Below the pieces are notes generated by a model that was not told where the DNA came from, ran no database searches, and saw nothing but the letters and a program-made list of their open reading frames with translations. A stretch of DNA of 7,391 bases from assembly GCA_025929595.1 (NCBI GenBank), contig JAICQA010000131.1, positions 1 to 7,391 of the forward strand, read 5' to 3'. Positions within the stretch are counted from its first letter, which is position 1, and the number at the start of each line of letters is the position of its first letter. Shown here piece by piece: positions 1 through 6,495 of the stretch. A program made the translations under genes and the position numbers. The stretch comes from Xanthobacteraceae bacterium. Lineage in GTDB: Bacteria; Pseudomonadota; Alphaproteobacteria; Rhizobiales; Xanthobacteraceae.

Positions 1-462
1 CTTCACCACCTCGCGCATGAGCGGAAATTGCGGGATCAGGTCGTCGGGCGGATCGTCGCGATTGCCCTTGTAGTCGGAATAGATTTCGTTGCGGAAGCCG
101 TCGCCCGCGGCGTCGAACACGACCGCGACATGGGTCGGCTTCACCTCGTCGATGCCCTCGCGCAGCAGCTTCCACAGCATGTTCGAGAACGTCATCACCG
201 CGCCGACCGGGAGGCCGTCGGAGCGCGTGAAGGCGCGGCCGCGCGACTGCGCCGCCTTGAACATCGCGAAATAGGCGCGGAAAATGTAGGACGAGCCGTC
301 GACCAGGAAAACATGGCCGTTGCTCTTGCTGGCCCTGGCGGGCGCGGCTTTGACCGGGAGGGCGGCCTTGGGTTTAACCGCGGGCAGGGCGGCCTTTGGC
401 TTCTCGGCTTTCGCCGGTTTCGCGGGCTTGGCCGCGGGCTTGGACTTGGGCTTGGGGGGCAT
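1..462 (-). CDS. polA: DNA polymerase I, N-terminal part (5'-3' exonuclease domain), cut by the window edge
   Basis: The 154 visible residues are the start of DNA polymerase I, which fills gaps and removes RNA primers during replication and repair. The conserved 5'-nuclease domain begins near residue 51 with VFLVDGSSYIFRAYFA. It continues with SDGLPVGAV (81-89), the strand core PTHVAVVFDA (109-118, with the metal-site aspartate D117), the basic FRNEIYSDYKGNR segment (123-135) and DLIPQFPLMREVVK at the edge. The polymerase domain lies outside the window. The ATG at 462 gives a Lys/Pro/Ala-rich, probably disordered leader of about 50 residues; an in-frame stop lies at 511-513 and no strong ribosome binding site is visible, so the exact start is less certain than the identity. 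Between AYFA and GLPVGAV the domain is about six residues longer than I recall for E. coli Pol I. The acyltransferase gene lies 64 bp upstream on the same strand. Confidence 0.93.
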   Translation of the reverse strand, partial: MPPKPKSKPAAKPAKPAKAEKPKAALPAVKPKAALPVKAAPARASKSNGHVFLVDGSSYIFRAYFAMFKAAQSRGRAFTRSDGLPVGAVMTFSNMLWKLLREGIDEVKPTHVAVVFDAAGDGFRNEIYSDYKGNRDDPPDDLIPQFPLMREVVK

Positions 463-526
463 GGCGCGCACGATGCCCCAGGCGCGCCGCCCGTTACAAG
501 CGATAGTTATTCACTGCGAGGCGCGG

Positions 527-1567
527 CTATTCCGCCGGTTGCAGCGCCGGGCGGCGCGGGCGGTCGATGTAGAAGAAGAGCGGCCGCTTGAACAGGAAGT
601 CGAAGCGCGTGCCCGCCACCATCCAGCGCAGCACGAGCGGGGCGGCGACACCGGCGGTGGTCACGAGCAGCGCAATGGTTCCGATGTCGGTGATGATGCC
701 GGTCTTCAGCAGCACGATGCGCGTGACCGCCATCGGCAGGAAGAAGGCGAGATAGACGGCGATCGAGTGCTCGCCCGCGTGACGCAGGAGATCGAGGATG
801 TTCGCGCGCGCGAGGAGTGCTGCGACCGTCACGATCGCCATCGCGCCGGCGAAGCCGAGCACGAGCGAGACACCCGGCAATTCCGAGTAGCCGAAGAAGA
901 CAAGCGCATCATTAATAAGCGCCCAGGCCGAGAGTGCAACAAGTGTCCTTGCCGGACGACCCTGCGCGGCTTCCGCAAGCGCAAACACATGCGATGCGAG
1001 CCAGTATCCCGCGAAGAAATAGACGAAGCGCGCCGCGAATTCGTCGATCATAATCCAGCCGGTACGAATGCGGAGCGATTCAAGGATCGCCGCCACGACA
1101 AAGATGGCGAGCGGCGGCAAGTAACGCGACATTTGGCGCGTGAGCTTCGTCACGACGAAGAAAACGGGTAAGATATAGATGAACCACAGCGTCCCGAACG
1201 GCTCGAGGAACGCGAGCGCGTATTCCTTCGCGACGCCCGCCGCGCCCATTTCGGCGGCAAAGCCCGGCGCCTTGAACGCGAACTGGATCGTCACCCACAG
1301 AACGTAGAAATAGAGAAAATGCACGACCTTACGGTCGAGATAGCGCAGCCAGTCGCGGTCGATGGTGCGCGCGAGGAAAAGACCGGCGATCAGGAAGAAG
1401 TCCGGCATCCGGAACGGTGTCGCGAAGGCGACAAAGTAATGCATCCAGCCCTCGGCGCCGGCGGCCGCCTCGACGCCGAGCGTCGAATGCATCATGACCA
1501 CCATCACGATGCAGATGCCTTTGGCGTAATCGACCCAGTCGATGCGGGGCGTGGATGCGCTGACCAT
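527..1567 (-). CDS. Acyltransferase-3 family integral membrane protein (YcfT-like)
   Basis: A 346-residue polytopic inner-membrane protein of the acyltransferase-3 type, a family that moves acyl groups (often acetyl or succinyl) onto extracytoplasmic sugars and other envelope molecules. The family signature is near the N-terminus: DWVDYAKGICIVMVVMMHS, with the candidate catalytic histidine at H27. Next come PFRMPDFFLIAG (51-62), which closely resembles E. coli YcfT, a loop with DRDWLRYLDRK (70-80), and LWFIYILPVFFVV (127-139). Roughly ten hydrophobic segments follow one another, including HSIAVYLAFFLPMAV (267-281). The C-terminus is basic and cytoplasmic-looking. The ATG at 1567 is supported by a GGAG motif about six bases upstream. 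The substrate cannot be told from sequence. It lies 64 bp upstream of polA on the same strand and is divergent from hrpB; nothing nearby names a target, although a sugar-phosphate mutase gene lies about 3.4 kb away. Confidence 0.85.
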   Translation of the reverse strand: MVSASTPRIDWVDYAKGICIVMVVMMHSTLGVEAAAGAEGWMHYFVAFATPFRMPDFFLIAGLFLARTIDRDWLRYLDRKVVHFLYFYVLWVTIQFAFKAPGFAAEMGAAGVAKEYALAFLEPFGTLWFIYILPVFFVVTKLTRQMSRYLPPLAIFVVAAILESLRIRTGWIMIDEFAARFVYFFAGYWLASHVFALAEAAQGRPARTLVALSAWALINDALVFFGYSELPGVSLVLGFAGAMAIVTVAALLARANILDLLRHAGEHSIAVYLAFFLPMAVTRIVLLKTGIITDIGTIALLVTTAGVAAPLVLRWMVAGTRFDFLFKRPLFFYIDRPRRPALQPAE

Positions 1568-1603
1568 GCTCGTCTCCGGGCGCGTCCCGTTTCGGGATTG
1601 GGC

Positions 1604-1623
1604 ACGCTGCCTACTGGCAGCGT
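1604..1623. repeat. Perfect 8-bp inverted repeat with 4-base loop in the divergent intergenic region
   Basis: ACGCTGCC (1604-1611), loop TACT, GGCAGCGT (1616-1623) form a perfect stem-loop between the divergent acyltransferase and hrpB genes. A smaller hairpin, TCCCG-TTT-CGGGA, sits beside it at 1585-1597. Neither is followed by a T-tract on either strand, so they do not look like intrinsic terminators. The larger could be a regulator-binding dyad or an RNA hairpin in the acyltransferase leader. The structure is seen directly; the role is inference. Confidence 0.5.
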
Positions 1624-1642
1624 CGCAAAAGCCGTGCCGCCT

Positions 1643-1671
1643 TTGACCGGCGGAAAGCGGCCCGCTATGCC
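1643..1671 (+). promoter_or_regulatory. Candidate sigma-70-type promoter for hrpB
   Basis: TTGACC (1643-1648) matches the -35 consensus at five of six bases. After exactly 17 bases comes TATGCC (1666-1671), a weak -10 sharing only the first three bases with consensus. Transcription would begin near 1678-1680, leaving a leader of about 28 bases before the hrpB ATG at 1708. Position and spacing fit, but the -10 is poor and the region is very GC-rich, so chance is possible. Confidence 0.33.
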
Positions 1672-1707
1672 GCGCGGGCTCCTCGGGGACTGTTCAAGCA
1701 CGGGACG

Positions 1708-4182
1708 ATGACCAATCCGTTGCGCGATCCATTGCCGGTTGACGAAGCCTTACCGGCATTGCGGAAAGCCCTTGCTTCCGGCCGTTCCGCCGTGCTCGTG
1801 GCGCCGCCCGGCGCCGGCAAAACCACGCGCGTGCCGCTCGCGCTGCTCGACGAGCCGTGGCTCAGGGACGGAAAAATCCTCGTCCTGGAGCCGCGCCGCA
1901 TCGCCGCCCGCGCCGCGAGCGCCCGCATGGCCGCCACGCTCGGCGGGCCGGTCGGCGACACGGTCGGCCTGCGCATCCGCTTCGGCTCGAAAGTCTCGAA
2001 GCAGACACGCATCGAGGTCGTGACCGAAGGTGTGTTCACACGCCTCGTGCTCGACGATCCCGAGTTAAAAGGCGTGGCCGCCGTTCTGTTCGACGAGTTT
2101 CACGAGCGCTCGCTCGACGCCGATCTCGGTCTCGCGCTCGCGCTCGACGCCCAGCGCGGCCTGCGCGACGACCTCCGCATTCTTGTGATGTCGGCGACGC
2201 TCGATGACGCGCGGGTGGCGAGCATTCTCGGCGCCGCGCCCGTGATCGAGAGCAAGGGCCGCGCCTTCGACGTGGCGACACGTTATCTGGGCCGCGAAAG
2301 TCGCGACCGCATCGAGCCGCAGATGGCGAAGGCGATTACGCGCGCGCTCGATGACGAGCAAGGCTCTGTGCTCGCGTTCCTGCCGGGTGCGGCCGAAATC
2401 CGTCGCACGGCGGAGCGGCTGAGCGAGTCCGTGCGCGATCCGTCCATCGACATCGTGCAACTCTATGGCGCGCTCGACAGCGAGACACAGGACCGCGCGA
2501 TCAGCCCCGCGCCCGCGGGCAAGCGCAAGGTCGTGCTGGCGACGTCGATCGCGGAGACGTCGCTGACGATCGAGGGCGTGCGCATTGTCGTGGACTCCGG
2601 ACTTTCGCGTGTGCCGCGCTACGAGCCTGCGGTCGGCCTGACCCGTCTTGAGACCGTTCGCGTGTCGCGCGCGTCCGCCGACCAGCGCCGCGGCCGCGCC
2701 GGCCGCACCGAGCCGGGCGTCTGCTACCGGCTCTGGGACGAACCCGAAACGATCAGCCTCGCGCCCTTCACGACGCCGGAGATTTTGTCCTCCGACCTCG
2801 CCGGCCTCGTGCTTGATCTTGCGGTCTGGGGCGTGGCCGACCCACTCTCTTTATCGTGGCTCGATCCGCCGCCCGCCGCCGCGCTGAACGAAGCGCGCAC
2901 GCTGCTGCGTGAACTCGACGCTATCGATGCCGAAGGCCGCGCGACGCCGAAAGGCAATCGCCTTGCTCGCCTGCCTTTGCCGCCGCGTCTTGCCGCGATG
3001 ATTGTCTCCGCCGCGGAAGAAGACGAAGCGTTGCTCGCAGCAGAGATCGCGGCTGTCGTCTCCGAGCGCGGCCTTGGCGGCGATGACATCGACCTTGCTC
3101 ATCGCGTCGATAATTTCCGCCGCGACCGCTCGCGCCGCGCGTCTGAGGCGCGCGATCTCGCGCGCCGCTGGGCGGAAGAAGCCGGAGGAAAATTGCGCGA
3201 GGGCAAAGCCGCGCAGGCGGGCAACCTCCTCGCCCTCGCCTTCCCCGACCGCGTCGCCAAGGCACGCACCGGCAGGCCGGGCGAATTCCTGCTCGAGAAT
3301 GGCCGCGGCGCCAGGCTCGATCCCGCCCACGCGCTGGCCCGCGAGAAATTTCTGGCTGTTGCCGAATTGGCTGGTGTCGCCGCCGAGGCGCGCATTCTGA
3401 TCGCAGCAACGATCAGCGAGCAGGAAATCGAGCGCCGCTTTGCCTCACATATCGTCGACGGCGAAGAAACCGCGTTCGATGAAAAGTCCGCCTCGTTGCG
3501 CGGCCGCGCCGTGCGCCGCCTTGGCGCCATCGTGCTCGATGAGCGCCCGCTTCAGCTCAAGCCCGACGAGCAATCCGCCGTCGCCCTCGCCGAAGGCATC
3601 GCCCGCCTCGGCATCGATCGTTTGCCGTGGAGCGCTGAGCAACGGCGCGCCCTGGACCGCGTCCGCTTCATGCGCCGCCACGAAGGCGAGGCGTGGCCCG
3701 ATCTGTCAGACGACAGCTTGGCGGAAACGGCAGCCGACTGGCTCGCGCCGTCGCTCGTCGGCCGCACGTCGCTCGCGCAGATTTCCGGCGACGATCTCGC
3801 AAGCGCGTTGCACGCGCTCACCCCGCACGATCTTCTTCGCCGCCTCGAAAAGGAAATGCCGTCGCATTTCACCGCGCCTACCGGTTCGCGTCTGCCGATC
3901 GACTATGACGCCGAAGGCGGCCCGACCGTCACCGTGCGCGTGCAGGAATTGTTCGGCCTCGACGCCCATCCCTCCGTCGCGGGCGGCCGCCTGTCGCTGA
4001 CGTTGGCGCTGACTTCGCCCGCGGGCCGGCCGATCCAGGTCACGCGCGACCTGCCCGCCTTCTGGCGCGGCTCCTGGGCCGACGTCCGCCGCGACATGCG
4101 CGGCCGCTATCCCAAGCACCCCTGGCCCGAGGACCCGCGCACCGCGCTGCCCACCCGGCGGGCAAAGCCAAGAGGCACATAA
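1708..4182 (+). CDS. hrpB: ATP-dependent RNA helicase HrpB (DEAH/RHA type)
   Basis: A full-length 824-residue HrpB, a cytoplasmic DEAH/RHA-family helicase whose physiological role in most bacteria is poorly defined. Helicase motifs occur in order: Walker A APPGAGKTT (32-40), Ia LEPRRIAARAAS (60-71), II DEFH (129-132), III SATL (162-165), IV-like VLAFLPGAAEI (221-231), V TSIAETSLTIEGV (279-291) and VI QRRGRAGR (326-333). The last is followed by PGVCYRLW, typical of DEAH proteins. Motif II reads DEFH, with Phe for the usual Ala, as I recall for other HrpB proteins. The C-terminal HrpB-specific domain is recognisable from MPSHFTAPTGSRLPIDY through VQELFGLDAHPSV, RPIQVTRDLPAFW and RGRYPKHPWPEDPR. 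The ATG at 1708 places the Walker motif at the usual distance from the N-terminus; its ribosome binding site is weak (GGGA only three bases away). It is divergent from the acyltransferase gene. Confidence 0.96.
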   Translation: MTNPLRDPLPVDEALPALRKALASGRSAVLVAPPGAGKTTRVPLALLDEPWLRDGKILVLEPRRIAARAASARMAATLGGPVGDTVGLRIRFGSKVSKQTRIEVVTEGVFTRLVLDDPELKGVAAVLFDEFHERSLDADLGLALALDAQRGLRDDLRILVMSATLDDARVASILGAAPVIESKGRAFDVATRYLGRESRDRIEPQMAKAITRALDDEQGSVLAFLPGAAEIRRTAERLSESVRDPSIDIVQLYGALDSETQDRAISPAPAGKRKVVLATSIAETSLTIEGVRIVVDSGLSRVPRYEPAVGLTRLETVRVSRASADQRRGRAGRTEPGVCYRLWDEPETISLAPFTTPEILSSDLAGLVLDLAVWGVADPLSLSWLDPPPAAALNEARTLLRELDAIDAEGRATPKGNRLARLPLPPRLAAMIVSAAEEDEALLAAEIAAVVSERGLGGDDIDLAHRVDNFRRDRSRRASEARDLARRWAEEAGGKLREGKAAQAGNLLALAFPDRVAKARTGRPGEFLLENGRGARLDPAHALAREKFLAVAELAGVAAEARILIAATISEQEIERRFASHIVDGEETAFDEKSASLRGRAVRRLGAIVLDERPLQLKPDEQSAVALAEGIARLGIDRLPWSAEQRRALDRVRFMRRHEGEAWPDLSDDSLAETAADWLAPSLVGRTSLAQISGDDLASALHALTPHDLLRRLEKEMPSHFTAPTGSRLPIDYDAEGGPTVTVRVQELFGLDAHPSVAGGRLSLTLALTSPAGRPIQVTRDLPAFWRGSWADVRRDMRGRYPKHPWPEDPRTALPTRRAKPRGT

Positions 4183-4193
4183 CTATTCAAAGA

Positions 4194-4253
4194 GTGCCAA
4201 GCCGCGCGGCACCTGAAAGCCCCGATTTCAGCGGTCGTATTGAGCCTTTTTTT
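4194..4253 (+). terminator. Possible weak terminator after hrpB
   Basis: Just after the hrpB stop lie two adjacent inverted repeats: GTGCC/GGCAC (4194-4198 and 4208-4212, enclosing much of the palindrome GCCGCGCGGC at 4201-4210) and CTGAAA/TTTCAG (4213-4218 and 4226-4231). A run of seven T follows at 4247-4253. The T-run is 15 bases from the nearest stem, too far for a classical intrinsic terminator, so this may only attenuate or pause transcription between hrpB and the protease gene. Confidence 0.27.
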
Positions 4254-4278
4254 AACGCTGCCGGTGCATCCTCGCGCC

Positions 4279-4788
4279 ATGCTCAAGGCAGTTCTGCTGC
4301 TCACCGGTCTCGTATTCGCCGTGGCTGTCATCGCGCCCGGCATTCTGACGCGCGCAACGACAGACGCGCCAGGCAAGACCGAACAGCCGGTGCTCGCCAA
4401 CGTCCAGCCCGATCACGGCGGGCTCGTGCGGCTGACGGCTGACCGGAGCGGCCACTACCGAACGGAAGCCGAAATCAACAACCGCACAGTCCCGGTGCTG
4501 GTCGACACCGGCGCCACGCTGATCGCGCTCCGCTACGAGGACGCGCGCTCGATGAACCTCGTCAATCCCGGCGACAAATTCGACGTACGCGTGCGCACGG
4601 CGAATGGCGAAGGCCGCGCGAAGCGCATCACCCTGCGCTCGGTCACGGTCGGGACCATCACCCTCCGCGACGTCGATGCGCTGGTCTCGGAGCAAGGCGT
4701 GCTCGCAACCAATCTGCTCGGCATGAGCTTCCTGAAGCGCCTCGCCCGCTTCGAGGTCCAGCGCGGCCAGCTCGTTCTGGAGCGCTGA
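4279..4788 (+). CDS. Membrane-anchored retropepsin-like aspartic protease (TIGR02281-type, clan AA)
   Basis: A 169-residue protein of the single-domain bacterial retropepsin-like family. An N-terminal hydrophobic segment (about residues 3-23, LKAVLLLTGLVFAVAVIAPG) should act as a signal anchor, placing the domain in the periplasm. The active-site motif VPVLVDTGATLIAL has its catalytic Asp at residue 76; such proteins have one DTG and work as dimers like viral proteases. Downstream are VRTANGEGRAKRI and the C-terminal NLLGMSFLKRLARFEVQRG, both hallmarks of the family. A longer reading from TTG at 4240 adds 13 residues, but it includes a rare TTA codon in a seven-T run and delays the hydrophobic anchor, so the ATG at 4279 is preferred. 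No strong ribosome binding site is visible for either. The gene follows hrpB by 96 bp; the substrate is unknown. Confidence 0.88.
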   Translation: MLKAVLLLTGLVFAVAVIAPGILTRATTDAPGKTEQPVLANVQPDHGGLVRLTADRSGHYRTEAEINNRTVPVLVDTGATLIALRYEDARSMNLVNPGDKFDVRVRTANGEGRAKRITLRSVTVGTITLRDVDALVSEQGVLATNLLGMSFLKRLARFEVQRGQLVLER

Positions 4789-4826
4789 TCTGCCGGATCA
4801 CAATTTTTCCTCATAGCGGGCGCCTG

Positions 4827-4909
4827 TCCTCGGGCTTGACCCGAGGAAAGACCCGGCCATCCAGAAAATGACGGCACGGGCGTTCTGGATGCGCGGGTCA
4901 AGCGCGCAT
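4827..4909. repeat. Nested palindromic intergenic repeat (REP/BIME-like)
   Basis: Three inverted repeats are packed into about 83 bases: TCCTCGGG/CCCGAGGA (4827-4834 and 4840-4847, loop CTTGA); GACCCG-GC-CATCCAGAA (4850-4866) against TTCTGGATG-CG-CGGGTC (4883-4899), 15 of 17 pairs, with a 16-base loop; and ATGCGCG/CGCGCAT (4889-4895 and 4903-4909). In addition GGGCTTGACCCG (4832-4843) is complementary to CGGGTCAAGCGC (4894-4905) at 11 of 12 positions, so an alternative long fold exists. The GGCTTGACCCG core and the CATCCAGAA arm resemble dispersed intergenic palindromes that I recall from Rhizobiales genomes; that family assignment is from memory. It lies between two same-strand genes and could stabilise or end the upstream transcript. 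Confidence 0.7.
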
Positions 4910-4971
4910 GCGGGTATAAGTCAGTAAGATACTTTCGTGCTATTTCGCTGTATCCAATGACGGACTGACTG

Positions 4972-6471
4972 ATGCTGCCCCCGCCCAAAGCCGCGATTCC
5001 GCAAAACACCCTCGCCTTCGAGACCGAGCCGCTCGTGAAGCCCACCGGCTTCCGCGAATACGATGCGCGCTGGCTGTTCGGCAAAGAGCTGAACCTGATG
5101 GGTGTGCAGGCGCTCGGCCTCGGGCTCGGCACGCTGATCCGCGAGCTCGGCGTGCAGCCCGAGATCGTGGTCGCGCATGATTTCCGCTCCTATTCCGCCT
5201 CGATCAAGCTGGCGCTCGTGAACGGCCTCATGGCGGCCGGCATGCGCGTGCACGACGTCGGCATGGGCGTCACGCCCATGGCCTATTTCGCGCAATTCGC
5301 GCTCGACGTGCCCTGTGTCGCGATGGTCACGGCCTCGCACAACGAGAACGGCTGGACCGGCGTAAAGATGGGCGCCGCGCGTCCGCTCACCTTCGGCCCC
5401 GACGAAATGAGCCGCCTGAAGGAAATCGTGCTCGGCGCGGCTTTCGATCCCCGTCCCGGCGGCGCCTACGAATTCGTGCAGAATTTCGCCGAGCGCTACA
5501 TGGCCGACCTCGCAAACCGGCCGAAGCTGAAGCGTAAGCTGAAAGTTGTCTCGGCTTGCGGCAATGGCACCGCCGGCGTCTTTTCGCCGAAGGTTCTGGA
5601 GCGCGTCGGCTGCGAGGTCGTGCCGCTCGACTGCGAGCTGGATTGGACCTTTCCGAACTATAACCCAAACACCGAAGACCTGAAGATGCTGCACGCGTTG
5701 CGCGACGAAGTGTTGCGCACGAAAGCCGATGTCGGCCTCGCCTTCGACGGCGACGGCGACCGCTGCGGCGTGGTGGACGACGAAGGCGAAGAGATTTTCG
5801 CCGACAAGGTCGGCGTGATGCTGGCGCGCGATCTCTCCGCGCAGCACGGCGGCGGCACCTTCGTGGTCGACGTGAAATCGACCGGCCTCTTCCTGACCGA
5901 TCCGGTGCTGAAGGGAAACGGCGCCAGGGCCGACTACTGGAAGACCGGCCACTCCTACATCAAGCGCCGCGTCGCCGAGCTTGGCGCGCTCGCGGGTTTC
6001 GAGAAGTCCGGGCACTTCTTCTTTAATCCGCCCGTCGGCCGCGGCTATGACGACGGCCTCATCTCGGCGATTGCCGTCTGCGACATGCTAGACCGCAACC
6101 CTGGAAGGAAGATGTCCGATCTACGCAAGGCGCTGCCGCGCACCTGGGGCTCGCCGACCATGTCGCCGCACTGCGCCGACGAGAAGAAATACGGCATCGT
6201 CGAAAAGGTCGTGCAGCACTTTGAAGCGGCACAAAAGAAGGGCGAGCAGGTCGCGGGCCAGCCGATCCGCGATCTTGTGACCGTCAACGGCGTGCGCGTG
6301 ACGGTCGAGGACGGCACCTGGGGCCTCGTGCGTGCCTCATCGAACAAGCCTGAGCTGGTGGTCGTCGTTGAAAGCCCCGCGAGCGAAGCGAGGATGCGCG
6401 AGATGTTCGCGGCGGTGGATGCGGTGCTTCGCACTCACCCGGAAGTCGGCGAATACAATCAGAAGATCTGA
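4972..6471 (+). CDS. Phosphomannomutase/phosphoglucomutase (alpha-D-phosphohexomutase family)
   Basis: A complete 499-residue cytoplasmic phosphohexomutase interconverting hexose 6-phosphate and hexose 1-phosphate (Man-6-P/Man-1-P, possibly Glc-6-P/Glc-1-P). It would supply precursors for GDP-mannose or UDP-glucose and so for surface polysaccharide. The four family sites are present: the phosphoserine loop VTASHNENGWTGVKMG with S122; the metal loop DGDGDR (259-264); the sugar-recognition loop GFEKSGHFFF (E344, S346); and the phosphate-binding RASSNKP (454-460). Two depart from the common consensus: Glu replaces the usual Pro after SHN, and RASSNKP replaces the RxSNTxP type. The domain order and length are normal, and FREYDARW (27-34) marks the start of domain 1. 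The ATG at 4972 has only a weak GGA upstream. The 3' end converges on a TadE-like gene, with 15 bp between stops. Substrate choice (mannose versus glucose) cannot be settled by eye; names such as manB or algC would be guesses. Confidence 0.92.
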   Translation: MLPPPKAAIPQNTLAFETEPLVKPTGFREYDARWLFGKELNLMGVQALGLGLGTLIRELGVQPEIVVAHDFRSYSASIKLALVNGLMAAGMRVHDVGMGVTPMAYFAQFALDVPCVAMVTASHNENGWTGVKMGAARPLTFGPDEMSRLKEIVLGAAFDPRPGGAYEFVQNFAERYMADLANRPKLKRKLKVVSACGNGTAGVFSPKVLERVGCEVVPLDCELDWTFPNYNPNTEDLKMLHALRDEVLRTKADVGLAFDGDGDRCGVVDDEGEEIFADKVGVMLARDLSAQHGGGTFVVDVKSTGLFLTDPVLKGNGARADYWKTGHSYIKRRVAELGALAGFEKSGHFFFNPPVGRGYDDGLISAIAVCDMLDRNPGRKMSDLRKALPRTWGSPTMSPHCADEKKYGIVEKVVQHFEAAQKKGEQVAGQPIRDLVTVNGVRVTVEDGTWGLVRASSNKPELVVVVESPASEARMREMFAAVDAVLRTHPEVGEYNQKI

Positions 6472-6480
6472 GCGAAAGGG

Positions 6481-6495
6481 CCGGCGTTATGCCGG
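6481..6495. terminator. Small hairpin between convergent genes, possible bidirectional terminator
   Basis: CCGGC (6481-6485), loop GTTAT, GCCGG (6491-6495) form a five-pair GC stem in the convergent junction. It overlaps the stop codon of the TadE-like gene (6487-6489). No proper T-tract follows on the plus strand; on the minus strand the next bases are CCCTTTCGC, a weak one. The stem is short, so the function is tentative. Confidence 0.27.

Noticed and set aside
28..591. A 187-codon plus-strand frame with a glycine-rich run
   Set aside because: The Gly/Leu-rich repeats are the complement of the Lys/Pro/Ala-rich Pol I leader; the minus strand carries the conserved protein.
320..1171. A 283-codon plus-strand open frame opposite polA and the acyltransferase
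   Set aside because: It spans two real genes and their gap, is very rich in Arg, Glu and His, and has no recognisable motif; an antisense shadow.
4832..4909. The palindromic element as a riboswitch or a CRISPR fragment
   Set aside because: There are no repeat-spacer units and no conserved aptamer that I recognise; self-complementary arms point to a REP-like or terminator structure.
4915..4920. TATAAG upstream of the mutase gene as a -10 promoter element
   Set aside because: The hexamer fits well, but no -35-like sequence lies 15 to 18 bases upstream (the region is the GC palindrome), so I could not support a promoter.
4921..6015. A 364-codon open frame on the minus strand opposite the phosphohexomutase
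   Set aside because: It is antisense to a gene with clear family motifs. Its His/Arg/Ala/Gly/Glu-rich translation shows no domain and is the usual by-product of GC-biased codon use.
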